A stretch of DNA of 44,545 nt from Verrucomicrobiota bacterium (GTDB taxonomy: Bacteria > Verrucomicrobiota > Verrucomicrobiia > Opitutales > UBA953). This document shows, one piece after another, positions 1 through 9,203 of the stretch (position 1 is the first letter of the stretch; each line of letters begins with the position of its first letter). A model generated the notes under the pieces. The model was given only the letters and a program-made list of their open reading frames with translations, searched no databases and had not been told where the DNA came from. A program made the position numbers and the translations under genes. The stretch spans positions 1 to 44,545 of the forward strand of contig VHCL01000010.1 of the NCBI GenBank assembly GCA_016871725.1, written 5' to 3'.

Positions 1-1
1 C

Positions 2-112
2 GTCTGGTATGGCCATTGCACGCCGGAAAACCTGGATCGGATCATCGCCGAGCACCTGGTGGGCGGCAAGGTCGTCGCCGACCTACGTCTGGCCGGGCCG
101 TCGACGCGCTGA
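2..112 (+). CDS. (2Fe-2S) ferredoxin-like protein, C-terminal fragment
   Basis: Only the last 36 residues are in the window; the gene starts upstream. The fragment reads [20 protein letters not shown] followed by a GGK turn and stops at TGA 110-112. A VWYG...TPE...I...HLVGGKPV ending is what I know from small thioredoxin-fold [2Fe-2S] ferredoxins (about 100 residues), where it follows the last cluster-binding Cys. The cluster cysteines themselves are outside the window, so the call rests on the C-terminal signature alone. It converges with the glutathione peroxidase gene, with 6 bases between the stops. Confidence 0.6.
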   Translation, partial: VWYGHCTPENLDRIIAEHLVGGKVVADLRLAGPSTR

Positions 113-118
113 CGCCGC

Positions 119-661
119 TTACCGCAGCGCCTTCTCGATGGCCATCTCGAGCTCCGCGGCGTCGGGCTCGACGTCGGAGCCGAAGCGGGCGAGGAGCTTG
201 CCGTCGGCGCCGATGAGGAACTTGTGGAAGTTCCAGCCGACCGGACCCGGATGGCCGGAAGTCTTGCCGGTGAGCTTCTCGAAGAGCGGGTGCGCGTCAT
301 TCCCTTTGATCGCGACCTTCGCGTACAGCGGGAAGGTCACCTGGAAGTTCGCCTGGCAGAACTTCTTGATGGCCTTCTCGGTCGCCGGTTCCTGACCGCC
401 GAAGTCATTGCACGGGAAGCCCGCGACGACCAGGCCGCGGGACTTGTAGCGCTCATGCAGGGATTGCAGCCCGGCGTACTGCCGCGTGTAGCCGCATTGG
501 CTCGCGACGTTGACGACGAGCCAGGCCTTGCCGCCCTTCACGGCGCCGAGCGTGGTGGCCTTGCCATCGATGTCCTTGACCGGCACGCCGAGCAGGCCGG
601 GGGCTTCTTCCGCCGAGGCGAAGGCGGCGAACAGGAGCAAGGCCGATGCTATGTATTTCAT
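119..661 (-). CDS. Secreted glutathione peroxidase (Cys type)
   Basis: 180 residues with an N-terminal signal peptide (about residues 1-17, MKYIASALLLFAAFASA), so it should act in the periplasm. The glutathione peroxidase signature NVASQCGYT has Cys56 as the peroxidatic residue, where some family members carry selenocysteine. Gln90 (in GGQEP) and Trp143-Asn144 (WNF) complete the usual catalytic tetrad. Cys102 in FCQANFQVTFP matches the resolving Cys of yeast Gpx3-like enzymes, which suggests thioredoxin-type rather than glutathione reduction; that is inference. It would reduce hydrogen or lipid peroxides at the cell envelope. It is divergent from the lipoprotein gene at 757, with a 95-base shared upstream region. 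Confidence 0.93.
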   Translation of the reverse strand: MKYIASALLLFAAFASAEEAPGLLGVPVKDIDGKATTLGAVKGGKAWLVVNVASQCGYTRQYAGLQSLHERYKSRGLVVAGFPCNDFGGQEPATEKAIKKFCQANFQVTFPLYAKVAIKGNDAHPLFEKLTGKTSGHPGPVGWNFHKFLIGADGKLLARFGSDVEPDAAELEMAIEKALR

Positions 662-756
662 AGCCCCGTTTTTAAGAGCAAAACGAGGGGGCGCAAGCGT
701 GCTGAGAAATCAAATCCGCTTGAAGGGGCCGGTGCTGGATTATCATCAGTGCTGCT

Positions 757-1287
757 ATGAAACGTGATCTCCTCCTCATCACCCTCCTCGCCGCCGCGCT
801 CTGCGCCGGCTGCGCGTCGCAACCGGTCGTCCAGAGCCGCGGCTCCCTGCAGGAAGTCGCCAAGCAAGGCACGACCTATCATCTGGACGCGCGCCGTTCG
901 GGCCTCGGTGAGAACGAAATCCGCGGGCTCCGCGATCGCCTCCAGAAGGCCGGCCTGAGCCCGGCTTCGGCCGAGTCCGCCAAGCTGATCGTCACCCTGG
1001 CCAGCGACCAGCGTTCGGTCACCGAACGCCAGCATACCGGCGGCAAGAACGGCGTCGCCTACGACCGGCAGGTCAACGAACGCCGCCTCACGCTGACCGT
1101 GACGGAAAGCCGGCCCAGCGAAGACCGGGCCCGCCTGGAACGCCGGCACACGGGCGGCAAGAACGGCGTCGCCTACGACCACCGCATCGACGACCAGGGC
1201 GTCCTCCTGGAAGTCAGTTCGGCCGACGTCGGCTCGGCCTCGGCCGAAAGCCTGCTCACCGCGGCCCTCGCGGGCCTCGGCCGCTGA
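757..1287 (+). CDS. Small lipoprotein with internal duplicated motif, function unknown
   Basis: 176 residues. The N-terminus is a lipoprotein signal with lipobox LCAGC and lipidated Cys19. I do not recognise the family. The mature part has two near-identical segments, QHTGGKNGVAYDRQVNE (from about residue 92) and RHTGGKNGVAYDHRIDD (about 38 residues later), each inside a charged, beta-prone stretch such as RRLTLTVTE. The DNA of the two copies is also nearly identical, which suggests a recent duplication. The first part (RGSLQEVAKQ to AKLIVTLAS) resembles envelope lipoproteins with a small alpha/beta domain, but I cannot name one. A terminator follows directly, so it is probably monocistronic. 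Confidence 0.85.
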   Translation: MKRDLLLITLLAAALCAGCASQPVVQSRGSLQEVAKQGTTYHLDARRSGLGENEIRGLRDRLQKAGLSPASAESAKLIVTLASDQRSVTERQHTGGKNGVAYDRQVNERRLTLTVTESRPSEDRARLERRHTGGKNGVAYDHRIDDQGVLLEVSSADVGSASAESLLTAALAGLGR

Positions 1288-1309
1288 GCGAACCGCGGAA
1301 GCACCCTCA

Positions 1310-1345
1310 GGCGGAGCCGGCCGAGCCGGACTCCGCCTTTTCTTT
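1310..1345 (+). terminator. Rho-independent terminator after the lipoprotein gene
   Basis: GGCGGAG (1310-1316) pairs with CTCCGCC (1331-1337). An inner CCGG/CCGG pair extends the stem, and the T-rich tail TTTTCTTT follows at 1338-1345. It lies 22 bases after the lipoprotein stop codon. No T tract is present for the opposite strand, so it serves the plus-strand gene only. Confidence 0.85.
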
Positions 1346-1363
1346 AGCCGGACAGCCGGGAGG

Positions 1364-2719
1364 TCAGACCGGATCTTGATGCGCTTCCGCCGCAGGCTTT
1401 TCGAAGAACCTGTAGAGAATCGCGTAGATGATCAGCGCGGAAAGCACGCCCGTCAGGAAATCCGTCAAGGGCACCATCACGGCGGTATAGACCATGAGGC
1501 AGGCATGGAACCGGTCCTTCCTCCAGACTTCCTTGATCTCGTGGGGCTTGACCATGTTGGTCGCGACCCAAAGCAGGATGCCGGCGATGCAGGCCATCGG
1601 CACGTATTCCAAGTAGCTCGCGAGGAAGAGGACGATGACCAGTTTGAGGATGCCCTTGAAATAACCGGCCAGAGGCGTCACCGCGCCGGCCTTGATGCTG
1701 GTGGCCGTCCGGGCGAGGGCTCCTGTGCAGGGGAAGCCGTTGACCAAGGGAACGACGACCTGAACGATGCCCTGCCCCCACAGTTCCTTTTCCGCGTCGA
1801 ATTTCGTCTTACGGTTATCGGCCAGACGGTCCGCCATCGTGGAACAAAGGACGCTCTCGACCGCCGACACGAAGATGATGGCGAAGGCGAAGTAAGCCAG
1901 GTCGTAGAGCACGGAAGCCGTCCAGCCGGGGAAATACGGTCCCGTGAACAGGAAGAAGTCCGTGGGGATGCCGGCAGGGTAACGATCCTTGATCAGCAGC
2001 ACGCCGTTGTCCTTGAAGAAGTAGACCCCCAGCGCGGTCCCTAGGGCCATCGCGATGAGGGGCGCGGGGATGAAGATCGAGATCTTCAGCATCACGCGGG
2101 TCATCACGAGCGTTCCGAGGGCGATGAAGAGGGCGAAGTAATTGAAGTTGCCGGCCTGCGTGGCGAGGCTCTTGATCTTCTCGATCATGCCGCCTTTCAG
2201 CGGGAGCTGGACACCCACCGCTTCGCCGAAATTCGACATCGCGATGACGACGGCGATGCCGACGGTGAAGCCGACGATGATCGAGTCAGGGACCAGCTTG
2301 GCGTACTTCCCCATGCCGAGCAGACCCATGACCATGAGCACGACGCCGGCGATGATGCTGGCGAGGACCAGGAATCCATGTCCTTGGGCGAAAGTACCGC
2401 CCCCGGCTTCGCCGTATTTCGCCATCAAGCCGGCGATGACGGGGATGAACGCAGCCGTCGGACCGTACACCTGGTACTTCGAGCCGCCGAAAGTCCGGCC
2501 GACGATGCAAGCAAGAGCGCCGGCGATGATGCCCTGCTCAGGCCGGAGACCGGAGGCGATTGCGAAACCCATCGCCATGGGGATCGCAGTCAGCGCCACG
2601 ATCAGCCCGGCGCTGAAATCCCGGTAAACGATGGACTTCCAGGTCCCACGGTCGAGGTCCTCGAAGCGCGCGTCGAAAAATTTTCCGAACCGAAGGAAGC
2701 GTTGCCAGATTTCAGTCAT
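1364..2719 (-). CDS. SulP-family inorganic anion transporter lacking a STAS domain
   Basis: 451 residues, almost all hydrophobic membrane segments. The N-terminal region DFSAGLIVALTAIPMAMGFA followed by SGLRPEQGIIAG is the SulP/SLC26 signature, and VYGPTAAFIPVIAGL is the conserved substrate-region loop. The family moves sulfate, bicarbonate or other anions, with symport or exchange differing by clade; the substrate cannot be read from sequence. Typical bacterial members are 550-600 residues with a cytoplasmic C-terminal STAS domain. This one ends soon after the last membrane helix (RFFEKPAAEAHQDPV), so STAS is absent rather than frameshifted: no STAS-like reading frame follows. It is last in the minus-strand series after clpC but has a 190-base AT-rich upstream gap of its own. 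Confidence 0.93.
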   Translation of the reverse strand: MTEIWQRFLRFGKFFDARFEDLDRGTWKSIVYRDFSAGLIVALTAIPMAMGFAIASGLRPEQGIIAGALACIVGRTFGGSKYQVYGPTAAFIPVIAGLMAKYGEAGGGTFAQGHGFLVLASIIAGVVLMVMGLLGMGKYAKLVPDSIIVGFTVGIAVVIAMSNFGEAVGVQLPLKGGMIEKIKSLATQAGNFNYFALFIALGTLVMTRVMLKISIFIPAPLIAMALGTALGVYFFKDNGVLLIKDRYPAGIPTDFFLFTGPYFPGWTASVLYDLAYFAFAIIFVSAVESVLCSTMADRLADNRKTKFDAEKELWGQGIVQVVVPLVNGFPCTGALARTATSIKAGAVTPLAGYFKGILKLVIVLFLASYLEYVPMACIAGILLWVATNMVKPHEIKEVWRKDRFHACLMVYTAVMVPLTDFLTGVLSALIIYAILYRFFEKPAAEAHQDPV

Positions 2720-2739
2720 GGTAGGTCAGGGGAGTGAAG

Positions 2740-2830
2740 GTGATGAAAAAGAGAGCGGCTCATTCGGCGAGGCTTTAAATATACTTTTACCTATTACCAA
2801 AATATACTTAAAACTATAAAAACGGCCTTC
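2740..2830 (-). promoter_or_regulatory. AT-rich upstream region of the SulP gene with a 10-base direct repeat
   Basis: This is one of the very few AT-rich stretches in the window. On the plus strand AAATATACTT occurs at 2777-2786 and again at 2800-2809, 23 bases apart (AAGTATATTT on the gene strand). The repeats contain TATATT/TATAGT-like hexamers usable as -10 elements, or they could be two operator half-sites. A promoter for the transporter is likely here; the exact start cannot be fixed by eye. Confidence 0.5.
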
Positions 2831-2909
2831 TCTCCCTTTTTCTCAACTGCAGGATTCCCCTACGGCCCAATTTCACAGGCCCGTCGCCCGCTCGTCACCG
2901 ATCACAAGC

Positions 2910-3296
2910 CTAGGGCCAGACCGCTTTGAGCACGGCACGGAAAGCTTCCGCGTCGACCGACGTGTCAGGCCGGTCGATGACTTCGATGCAGTCGGCGTTG
3001 TCCCAAAACTCCCCTTCCTTCTTCATGTTCCAGAAAGCCAAGGCCAGGGTCTGCCAAAGCTCGAAGCCGGTCAGCTGTCCGCGCGGCAACCAAGCCACGG
3101 CGACCGGGATCTCCTCGGTCAGGTCCGACTCCTCCCAGAGGACGTCGAACTTGCCGCACTCGCTGGGCCCGAGGAACTGCGTCACGAACTCCGTGTGCCG
3201 CGGCCCCGCCTCGAGGTAATATCGGCAGACGACCTCGCGCTCGGCCGGCTCGAGGTCGTCGCCGCCGTCGTCGTGGTAAGTGCAAGGCTCCGCCAT
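2910..3296 (-). CDS. Conserved-looking acidic protein of unknown function
   Basis: 128 residues, soluble and strongly acidic, rich in Trp and Phe (FELWQTLALAFWNMKKEGEF). There is no signal peptide, membrane segment or motif I can assign. The product starts MAEPCTYHDDGGDDLEPAER and ends DAEAFRAVLKAVWP. It lies 35 bases after the DUF423 gene, which follows clpC by 3 bases, so all three may be co-transcribed. Codon usage matches the neighbours, which supports it being a real gene. Function unknown. Confidence 0.7.
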   Translation of the reverse strand: MAEPCTYHDDGGDDLEPAEREVVCRYYLEAGPRHTEFVTQFLGPSECGKFDVLWEESDLTEEIPVAVAWLPRGQLTGFELWQTLALAFWNMKKEGEFWDNADCIEVIDRPDTSVDAEAFRAVLKAVWP

Positions 3297-3331
3297 GCCT
3301 CAAGGTCGGACCCGGCGCCGCCGCGGGCAAG

Positions 3332-3679
3332 TCAGGATTCCCGGCGGACGGTCCAGGCGAGAGCGGCCCAGCCCGCGATCAGCAAGGAACCGCCGACGGG
3401 CGTGATCGCTCCGAACCAGCGCGGCGCGCCCAAGGCCATGGCGTAGAGCGTGCCGGCGAAGACCGCGGCGCCGAGGGCCCAGAGCCGGGCGGGCCACGGG
3501 GAACGCGCGGGGACGGCCCCGACGGCGACGGCGTGGGTGAGCAGGTAGAACGTGGCGGTCTCCCACCAGCCGACGGCCTCCGGGACGAGGGCGAGCCGCG
3601 CCCTCAGGCCGTGGGCGCCGAAGGCCCCCAGCGCGATGGCGAGCGCGCCGAGCAGCCCGGCGGTGACCAGACGAGGCAT
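3332..3679 (-). CDS. DUF423 family small membrane protein
   Basis: 115 residues with about four hydrophobic helices. The N-terminal LGALAIALGAFGAHGLRARL carries the GAFGAHGL signature of DUF423 (YgdD-like inner-membrane proteins). The WETATFYLLTHAVAV segment and the end GWAALAW also fit the family, and the length is typical. The molecular role of DUF423 is not established. The start is 3 bases downstream of the clpC stop, so it is probably translated from the clpC transcript. Confidence 0.88.
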   Translation of the reverse strand: MPRLVTAGLLGALAIALGAFGAHGLRARLALVPEAVGWWETATFYLLTHAVAVGAVPARSPWPARLWALGAAVFAGTLYAMALGAPRWFGAITPVGGSLLIAGWAALAWTVRRES

Positions 3680-3682
3680 GGC

Positions 3683-6235
3683 TTACGCGCCGGTGTCGGC
3701 GCCGCTCTTCTTCTGCGTGAAGACCAGGCCCTTCTCGCCGACCGAGACGATGACCGGCTCCTCCTTGTTGTAGTCGTCGCGCAGGATCGCTTCGGCCAGC
3801 GGATCCTCAAGGAGACGTTCGACCGCGCGGCGGAGCGGGCGGGCGCCGTACTTCTCATCCCAGCCGTTGTCGACCAGATAGCCGCGGGCGGCCTCGTTGA
3901 CCACCAGCTTCACGCCCAGGTCGAGGAGACGCTTGGCGACCTTGTCGACCTCGATGTCGACGATCTTGGTCATGTGGACCTTGGCGAGCTGCTGGAAGAT
4001 GACGATGTCCGTGAGGCGGTTGAGGAACTCCGGTTTGAAGGCGCGCTTGGTCTCGTCCATGATCCGGTCCTTGAGCTTCTCGTAGTCGCGCGTGGAGTCC
4101 ACGCCGACGTCGAAGCCGACCGAGTTGTTGCGCTGCAACACGTCGGCACCGACGTTGGACGTCAGGATGATGATCGTGTTGCGGAAGTCGACGACACGGC
4201 CAAGCGAGTCGGTCAGTCGGCCGTCTTCGAGGGCCTGCAGGAGGAGCTGGATGACGTCCGGGTGTGCCTTCTCGATCTCGTCGAAGAGCACCACGGAGTA
4301 GGGCTTGCGGCGCACCGCTTCGGTGAGCTGGCCGCCCTCGTCGTGGCCGACGTATCCGGGCGGCGAGCCGATGAGGCGGGAGACCGTGAACTTCTCCATG
4401 TACTCGGACATGTCGATCTGGATGACCGCGTCCTTCTCGCCGAACATGCGTTCGGCCAGGGAGCGGGCCAGGAGCGTCTTGCCGACGCCGGTGGGGCCGA
4501 GGAAGAGGAAGGAGCCGATCGGACGGCGGGGGTCCTTGAGGTCGGCGCGGGAGCGGCGGAGGGCGCGGGCCACGACCTCGCAGGCGCGGTCCTGGCCGAT
4601 GACGGCCGTCTGCAGGTCCTTCTCGAGTTCGAGGAGTTTCTTGGTCTCCTTCTTCTCGAGGCGGTTGAGGGGCACGCCCGTCCAGTCGGCGACGATGTGG
4701 AGCATCTCCTCCTCGCCGACGACGATGCGCTTCTCGTCACGCTTCTTGCGCCAGTCCTCGAGCATCTTCTCGCGCTTGGCCCGAAGCTTCTTCTCGGTGT
4801 CGCGCAGGTTGGCGGCCTCCTCGAACTTCTGGTTGCGCGAGGCGTCCTCCTTCTCCTGGACGACCTTGTCGATCTCGGACTGGACCACGTCGATGTCGGC
4901 CGGGACGTTCAACGAACGGATGCGGGCGCGGGCGCCGGCCTCGTCCATGACGTCGATGGCCTTGTCCGGGAGGTGGCGGGAGGTGATGTAGCGGTGCGAG
5001 AGACGGACGGCGGCCTCGATGGCGGCGTCCGTGTATTCGCACTTGTGGTGCTCCTCGTATTTCGCGCGGATGCCGCGCAGGATGAGCACGGCGTCCTCCG
5101 GCGTCGGGTCGTCGACCTTGACGGACTGGAAGCGGCGCTCGAGGGCGGCGTCCTTCTCGATGTGCTTGCGGTACTCGGAGAGCGTGGTGGCGCCGACGCA
5201 CTGGATCTCGCCGCGGGAGAGGGCCGGCTTGAGGATGTTGGAGGCGTCCATGGCGCCTTCGGCGGCGCCGGCGCCTACGATCGTGTGCATCTCGTCGATG
5301 AACAGGATGACGTTCTTGGCGCGCTTGATCTCGTCCATGATGCCCTTGATGCGCTCCTCGAACTGCCCGCGGTACTTCGTGCCGGCGACCATCAGGGCGA
5401 GGTCGAGGGTGATGACCTTGCGGTCGAGCAGGATCTCGGGGACGACGCCGGAGGCGATCTCCTGGGCGAGGCCTTCGACGATGGCGGTCTTGCCCACGCC
5501 GGCTTCGCCGATGAGGACCGGGTTGTTCTTGGTGCGGCGGCAGAGGATCTGCACCACGCGGCGGATCTCCTCCTTGCGGCCGATGACCGGGTCGAGCTCG
5601 CCGGCCTTGGCGAGCTCGGTGAGGTCGCGCCCGAAGGTCTTGAGCAACGAGAGCCGTTCGCCGCGGCCGGGGCGGGCGCCCTCTTCGGAGGAGGAGCGGC
5701 GGGAAGGCGGCGGGGCGTCCTCGGAGGACTCCTCCGAGGGAGGCGGCGTGTCGCCGTCCTTCTTCTCGGACTCGTCGGCGGCGGACGGATCGATGTCGGC
5801 GAGGATCTCCTTGCGGCAGCGCTCCAGGTCGACGTCGAGCTGCTGGAGCACGCGGGCGGCGACGCCCTCCCCTTCCTTCAGGAGGCCGAGGAGGATATGT
5901 TCGGTGCCGACGTAAGCGTGGCCGAGGGCGCGGGCTTCGGTGACGGCATGGGCCATCACCTTCTGCACGCGGGGCGTGAGCGGGATGGTGTCCGGCGCCT
6001 TGGCTTCTTCGGGACCGGGGCCGACCTGCTTCTCGACGGCGCCGCGGACGGTCTTGAGGTCGAGGCCCATGCGGCCGAGGACGTTCACCGCCACGCCCTC
6101 GCCGAGCTTGATCAGGCCGAGAAGGATGTGCTCGGTGCCGACGTAGTTGTGGTTGAACCGGCGGGCTTCCGCCCGGGCCAGTTCCACGACCTTGCGGGCG
6201 CGGGGAGTGAAATTGTTGTTTTTGTCCTTATCCAT
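3683..6235 (-). CDS. clpC: ATP-dependent Clp protease ATP-binding subunit ClpC
   Basis: 850-residue AAA+ unfoldase. Two N-terminal Clp repeats are visible ([19 protein letters not shown] from residue 9 and [20 protein letters not shown] from residue 86, each with [11 protein letters not shown]). The first AAA module has Walker A GEAGVGKT (about 243-250) and Walker [14 protein letters not shown]-type coiled middle domain ([20 protein letters not shown]) is the ClpC hallmark that separates it from ClpA. The second AAA module has [19 protein letters not shown] and [16 protein letters not shown] tripeptide (NNSVGFDVG) sits where the ClpP-docking loop is expected. The linker at residues 149-190 is long, acidic and Ser/Pro-rich. 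It would feed proteins to ClpP, which is not in the window. No CtsR or McsAB neighbours are present. Confidence 0.97.
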   Translation of the reverse strand: MDKDKNNNFTPRARKVVELARAEARRFNHNYVGTEHILLGLIKLGEGVAVNVLGRMGLDLKTVRGAVEKQVGPGPEEAKAPDTIPLTPRVQKVMAHAVTEARALGHAYVGTEHILLGLLKEGEGVAARVLQQLDVDLERCRKEILADIDPSAADESEKKDGDTPPPSEESSEDAPPPSRRSSSEEGARPGRGERLSLLKTFGRDLTELAKAGELDPVIGRKEEIRRVVQILCRRTKNNPVLIGEAGVGKTAIVEGLAQEIASGVVPEILLDRKVITLDLALMVAGTKYRGQFEERIKGIMDEIKRAKNVILFIDEMHTIVGAGAAEGAMDASNILKPALSRGEIQCVGATTLSEYRKHIEKDAALERRFQSVKVDDPTPEDAVLILRGIRAKYEEHHKCEYTDAAIEAAVRLSHRYITSRHLPDKAIDVMDEAGARARIRSLNVPADIDVVQSEIDKVVQEKEDASRNQKFEEAANLRDTEKKLRAKREKMLEDWRKKRDEKRIVVGEEEMLHIVADWTGVPLNRLEKKETKKLLELEKDLQTAVIGQDRACEVVARALRRSRADLKDPRRPIGSFLFLGPTGVGKTLLARSLAERMFGEKDAVIQIDMSEYMEKFTVSRLIGSPPGYVGHDEGGQLTEAVRRKPYSVVLFDEIEKAHPDVIQLLLQALEDGRLTDSLGRVVDFRNTIIILTSNVGADVLQRNNSVGFDVGVDSTRDYEKLKDRIMDETKRAFKPEFLNRLTDIVIFQQLAKVHMTKIVDIEVDKVAKRLLDLGVKLVVNEAARGYLVDNGWDEKYGARPLRRAVERLLEDPLAEAILRDDYNKEEPVIVSVGEKGLVFTQKKSGADTGA

Positions 6236-6281
6236 GGAAAGTAGGTCGGGGGTGTGAGGCCGTCGGGGTTTGGTAGCAGGG

Positions 6282-6309
6282 ACTATGCCCGAACCACGGG
6301 GAGGTTCAA
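6282..6309 (-). promoter_or_regulatory. Candidate sigma-70 type promoter for clpC
   Basis: On the minus strand TTGAAC (6309-6304) is followed after 16 bases by CATAGT (6287-6282), about 45 bases upstream of the clpC start. Each hexamer matches four of six consensus positions. It lies in the 155-base region shared with the divergent nrnA operon. No CIRCE or CtsR heptad repeat was seen. Confidence 0.4.
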
Positions 6310-6390
6310 GCGTTCCCCCGAAGTTGGGGATAACCCCGCCTTTTGCCTTTGCCAGCGGTGGGACCCGCCTGTTTCTTCATCCGCAAAACC

Positions 6391-7392
6391 ATGGGTATCA
6401 GCATGCAAGCGGCGGGCGAGGCCCTCCGGGACCTCATCAAGGGTCTCAAAGGGCGGAAAGTGGCCGTATTGGGCCATATGCGGCCGGATGGCGACTGCAT
6501 CGGCTCCCAGACCGCCCTGTGCCGGATGCTCCTCGCCGAAGGCGTGGACGCGCTCTGCGTGAACCGCGACCGGATCCCCCCGAACCTCGTCCCCTACGCG
6601 GAGGGCGTGACGTTCGTCAAAGGCGCCGATTATGACGCGACGGACCGGGTCGCCGTCACCGTCGACTGTGCCGATGCGTCCCGCGTCGGGACGGAACTGC
6701 TCGCCAAGTTCCCGGCCGGCATCCTGGCCAACATCGACCACCACGCCTCCAACCCGGACTACGCGCAGACGAATATCGTCGTCCGCGAAGCCGCCGCCAC
6801 CTGCCACATCCTCGCCGCCGGCGCCCTCGCCCAAGGCCTCGCCGTCGACGCCGTCACCGCCAAGGCCCTGCACCTCGGCATCCTGACCGACACCGGGCGC
6901 TTCTGCTACCGCAGCACCACCGCCGACGTCTTCGCGATCGTCGCCGAACTCGTCCGCCGTGGCGCCGACCCGGCCGAGGCCAACTTCCGCGTCTTCGAGC
7001 AGGAGAGCCGCGGCAAGCTGGAGCTCACGAAACGCTTCCTGAACACGATAGCCTTCCACGAGGACGGCAAGATCTGCTCCGGCGAACTCACCCAGGCGGA
7101 CTACGCCGCGACCGGCACCTCCAAGGAGGACAAGGAAGGCCTCGTGGAATTCCCCCGTTCCGTGGAAGGCGTCGAGATCGCCGTGCTGATGGAGGAAGGC
7201 GCCGACGGCATCCGTGGCAGCCTGCGCGGCCGCGACCCGAAGCTGCGCCTCGACCTCTGCGCCGCGAAGCTCAACGGCGGCGGCCACATGCTCGCGGCCG
7301 GCTTCAACATGCAGGGCTGCCGCCTGCCCCAGGACCGCGCGAAGATCCTCGGCATCGTCATCGCCCACTACCGCGAATACTCGGCGCGATGA
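6391..7392 (+). CDS. nrnA: DHH-family phosphoesterase, NrnA-like oligoribonuclease / pAp phosphatase
   Basis: 333 residues. The N-terminal metal motif [12 protein letters not shown] supplies His29, Asp33 and Asp35, the DHH motif is IDHHASN (Asp116-His117-His118), and the DHHA1 substrate-binding motif [10 protein letters not shown] lies at 296-305. This is the layout of NrnA, which degrades short oligoribonucleotides and dephosphorylates 3'-phosphoadenosine 5'-phosphate. The start at 6391 ([10 protein letters not shown]) is chosen because the open frame upstream (PLPAVGPACFFIRK) does not look like this family; Met at 6403 is an alternative. No clear Shine-Dalgarno precedes it. The stop overlaps the truB start by ATGA, giving an nrnA-truB-ribF operon, an order common beside infB/rbfA in other bacteria, although those two are absent here. 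Confidence 0.92.
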   Translation: MGISMQAAGEALRDLIKGLKGRKVAVLGHMRPDGDCIGSQTALCRMLLAEGVDALCVNRDRIPPNLVPYAEGVTFVKGADYDATDRVAVTVDCADASRVGTELLAKFPAGILANIDHHASNPDYAQTNIVVREAAATCHILAAGALAQGLAVDAVTAKALHLGILTDTGRFCYRSTTADVFAIVAELVRRGADPAEANFRVFEQESRGKLELTKRFLNTIAFHEDGKICSGELTQADYAATGTSKEDKEGLVEFPRSVEGVEIAVLMEEGADGIRGSLRGRDPKLRLDLCAAKLNGGGHMLAAGFNMQGCRLPQDRAKILGIVIAHYREYSAR

Positions 7393-8108
7393 GCGAGCCC
7401 GCCGCCGAACCCGCGGGCGTGCTGCTCGTCGACAAGCCGCAGGGCATCACTTCCCATGACGTCGTGGACAGCGTGCGCCGTCTCTACCGCACGCGCCGCG
7501 TGGGCCACGCGGGGACCCTCGACCCGATGGCGACCGGCCTGCTCATCGTGCTCGTGGGCAAGGCGACCAAGGCTTCGGACCAGCTGATGGCCGAGGACAA
7601 GGAATACCTCGGCGAAGCGACGCTCGGCGTCGTCACCGACACCCAGGACGCCGAAGGCGCGCCCCTGGAGACGAACCCCGTCCCCGAGGTCACCGAAGCG
7701 CAGGTCCGCGCGGCGCTCGCCTCGATGCTCGGCGACCAGCTGCAGGTCCCGCCGATGCACTCGGCCAAGAAGATCGGCGGGCAGAAGCTCTACGACCTGG
7801 CGCGCAAGGGTCTCGAGGTCGTCCGTGAACCCCGCGCGATCCGCATCTCCGAGTTCGAACTGCTCTCCTGGCGGAGCCCGCGGATCAACTTCCGGGTCCG
7901 CTGCACCAAGGGCACCTACGTGCGCACGCTGGCCTACGACCTCGGCCGCAAGCTCGGCCCGGGCGCCCACCTTTCGATGCTCCGCCGCACGCGTTCCGGC
8001 CGGCTCGACCTGGCCCGCGGCCATACGCTCCCCCAGCTCGGCGCGATGACCGACGCGCAGCTCGTCGCCGCCCTCGTGCCCGTCGCCGAGGCGACTTCCG
8101 CCGCATGA
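7389..8108 (+). CDS. truB: tRNA pseudouridine(55) synthase TruB
   Basis: 239 residues. The N-terminus [20 protein letters not shown] and the catalytic block [14 protein letters not shown] (nucleophile Asp45) are diagnostic of TruB, which isomerises U55 of the tRNA T-loop to pseudouridine. The [13 protein letters not shown] block, another TruB motif, follows near residue 175. The C-terminal part is short, so any PUA-like extension is minimal. It overlaps nrnA at its start and ribF at its end by 4 bases each, so translation is probably coupled. Confidence 0.96.
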   Translation: MSEPAAEPAGVLLVDKPQGITSHDVVDSVRRLYRTRRVGHAGTLDPMATGLLIVLVGKATKASDQLMAEDKEYLGEATLGVVTDTQDAEGAPLETNPVPEVTEAQVRAALASMLGDQLQVPPMHSAKKIGGQKLYDLARKGLEVVREPRAIRISEFELLSWRSPRINFRVRCTKGTYVRTLAYDLGRKLGPGAHLSMLRRTRSGRLDLARGHTLPQLGAMTDAQLVAALVPVAEATSAA

Positions 8109-9010
8109 ACGCGCCCCTCCATCTCGCCATCGGCGCCTTCGACGGCGTGCACCTCGGCCACCGCGCCGTGCTGCACTCCGCCCGCGAGGCCGCCCGGGCG
8201 GACGGGGGCGTCGTCGGCGTGCTCACCTACGACCCGCACCCGAGCAAGGTGCTGCGGCCGGAATCCGCCGTGCCGCTGATCTTCACGCGCGCCCAGAAGG
8301 ACGGACGCCTGACCGAAGCCGGCGCGCAGCTGATCCATCACGAGAAGTTCGACCGGGCCCACGCGGGCATCGAAGCCGCCGGCTTCCCGAAGTGGCTGAA
8401 GCAGACCTTCCCGCAGCTGAAGTCGCTTCACGTCGGCGCCAATTTCCAGTACGGCCGGAGCCGCGCCGGCAACGGCGAGACCCTCATCGCGCATGGCGCG
8501 GCCGAAGGCCTCGGCGTCAGGCTCGTCGACGCGGTCAGGCTCGGCGAGGAGACCGTGAGCAGCTCGCGGATCCGCCAGTGCCTCGCCGCCGGGGACCTCG
8601 CCCTCGCGAACGCGATGCTCCTCCGGCCCTACGAGGCCGAAGGCGTCATCATCGGCGGACGCCGCCTCGGCCGGACCATCGGTTTCCCGACCGTGAACGT
8701 CGCCTGGCAACCCGAACTCAGGCCCGCCTACGGGGTCTACGCCGTCGAAGTCATCTTCCAGGGCGAGGCCCTGCCCGCCGTCGCCAACTACGGCCAGCGA
8801 CCGACGGTCGAGAGCGGGCCGGTCGCGCCGCTGCTGGAAGCCCACGTCCTCCGCGGGGCGGCGCCGACCACCGGTGACATCGTCCGCGTCCGCTGGATGC
8901 GCCGGCTGCGCGCCGAGGAGAAGTTCGCCGACCTCGCCGCCTTGCGGGCGCAGATCGCGCAGGACTCCGCCCAGGCCAGGCAAGCGCTCGGCTTGCTCGA
9001 CCAGGCTTAG
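8105..9010 (+). CDS. ribF: Bifunctional riboflavin kinase / FMN adenylyltransferase
   Basis: 301 residues. The N-terminal nucleotidyltransferase domain starts [17 protein letters not shown], the FAD synthetase HxGH-type motif. The C-terminal flavokinase domain (about 180-300) contains [14 protein letters not shown] and NYGQRPTVE. The two domains convert riboflavin to FMN and then FAD in the cytoplasm. The ATG overlaps the truB stop by ATGA, and it is last in the operon. Its TAG stop overlaps the stop of the convergent small membrane protein gene. No terminator was seen between them. Confidence 0.95.
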   Translation: MNAPLHLAIGAFDGVHLGHRAVLHSAREAARADGGVVGVLTYDPHPSKVLRPESAVPLIFTRAQKDGRLTEAGAQLIHHEKFDRAHAGIEAAGFPKWLKQTFPQLKSLHVGANFQYGRSRAGNGETLIAHGAAEGLGVRLVDAVRLGEETVSSSRIRQCLAAGDLALANAMLLRPYEAEGVIIGGRRLGRTIGFPTVNVAWQPELRPAYGVYAVEVIFQGEALPAVANYGQRPTVESGPVAPLLEAHVLRGAAPTTGDIVRVRWMRRLRAEEKFADLAALRAQIAQDSAQARQALGLLDQA

Positions 9011-9201
9011 GACTTGGCGTTCAGCCGGGCCCGGGACCAGAAGAACAGCACGTTCCAGAGCATGAGGCCGGAGAGCCCGAAGAGCGGGAAGTGCAGCTCC
9101 GTCCCGCCGTTGAGCTTCACGATGAACCAGCCGAGGACGGCGAGGACGTCGGCGAGGATCATCAGCCAGACGGCTTTGTTCGAACGGAGGAAGGCTTCCA
9201 T
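9007..9201 (-). CDS. Small two-helix membrane protein, unknown function
   Basis: 64 residues. Two hydrophobic segments (AVWLMILADVLAVLGWFIV and PLFGLSGLMLWNVLFFW) are joined by a short polar loop and followed by a basic tail (SRARLNAKS), so the C-terminus is probably cytoplasmic. The start lies 2 bases downstream of the mpl stop, so it is likely translated from the mpl transcript. I do not recognise a family. The length and hydrophobic pattern support a real gene over chance. Confidence 0.65.
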   Translation of the reverse strand: MEAFLRSNKAVWLMILADVLAVLGWFIVKLNGGTELHFPLFGLSGLMLWNVLFFWSRARLNAKS

Positions 9202-9203
9202 GG

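Noticed and set aside
119-661. Selenocysteine in the glutathione peroxidase
   Set aside because: The active-site codon is TGC (Cys56), not TGA, and no SECIS-like need arises.
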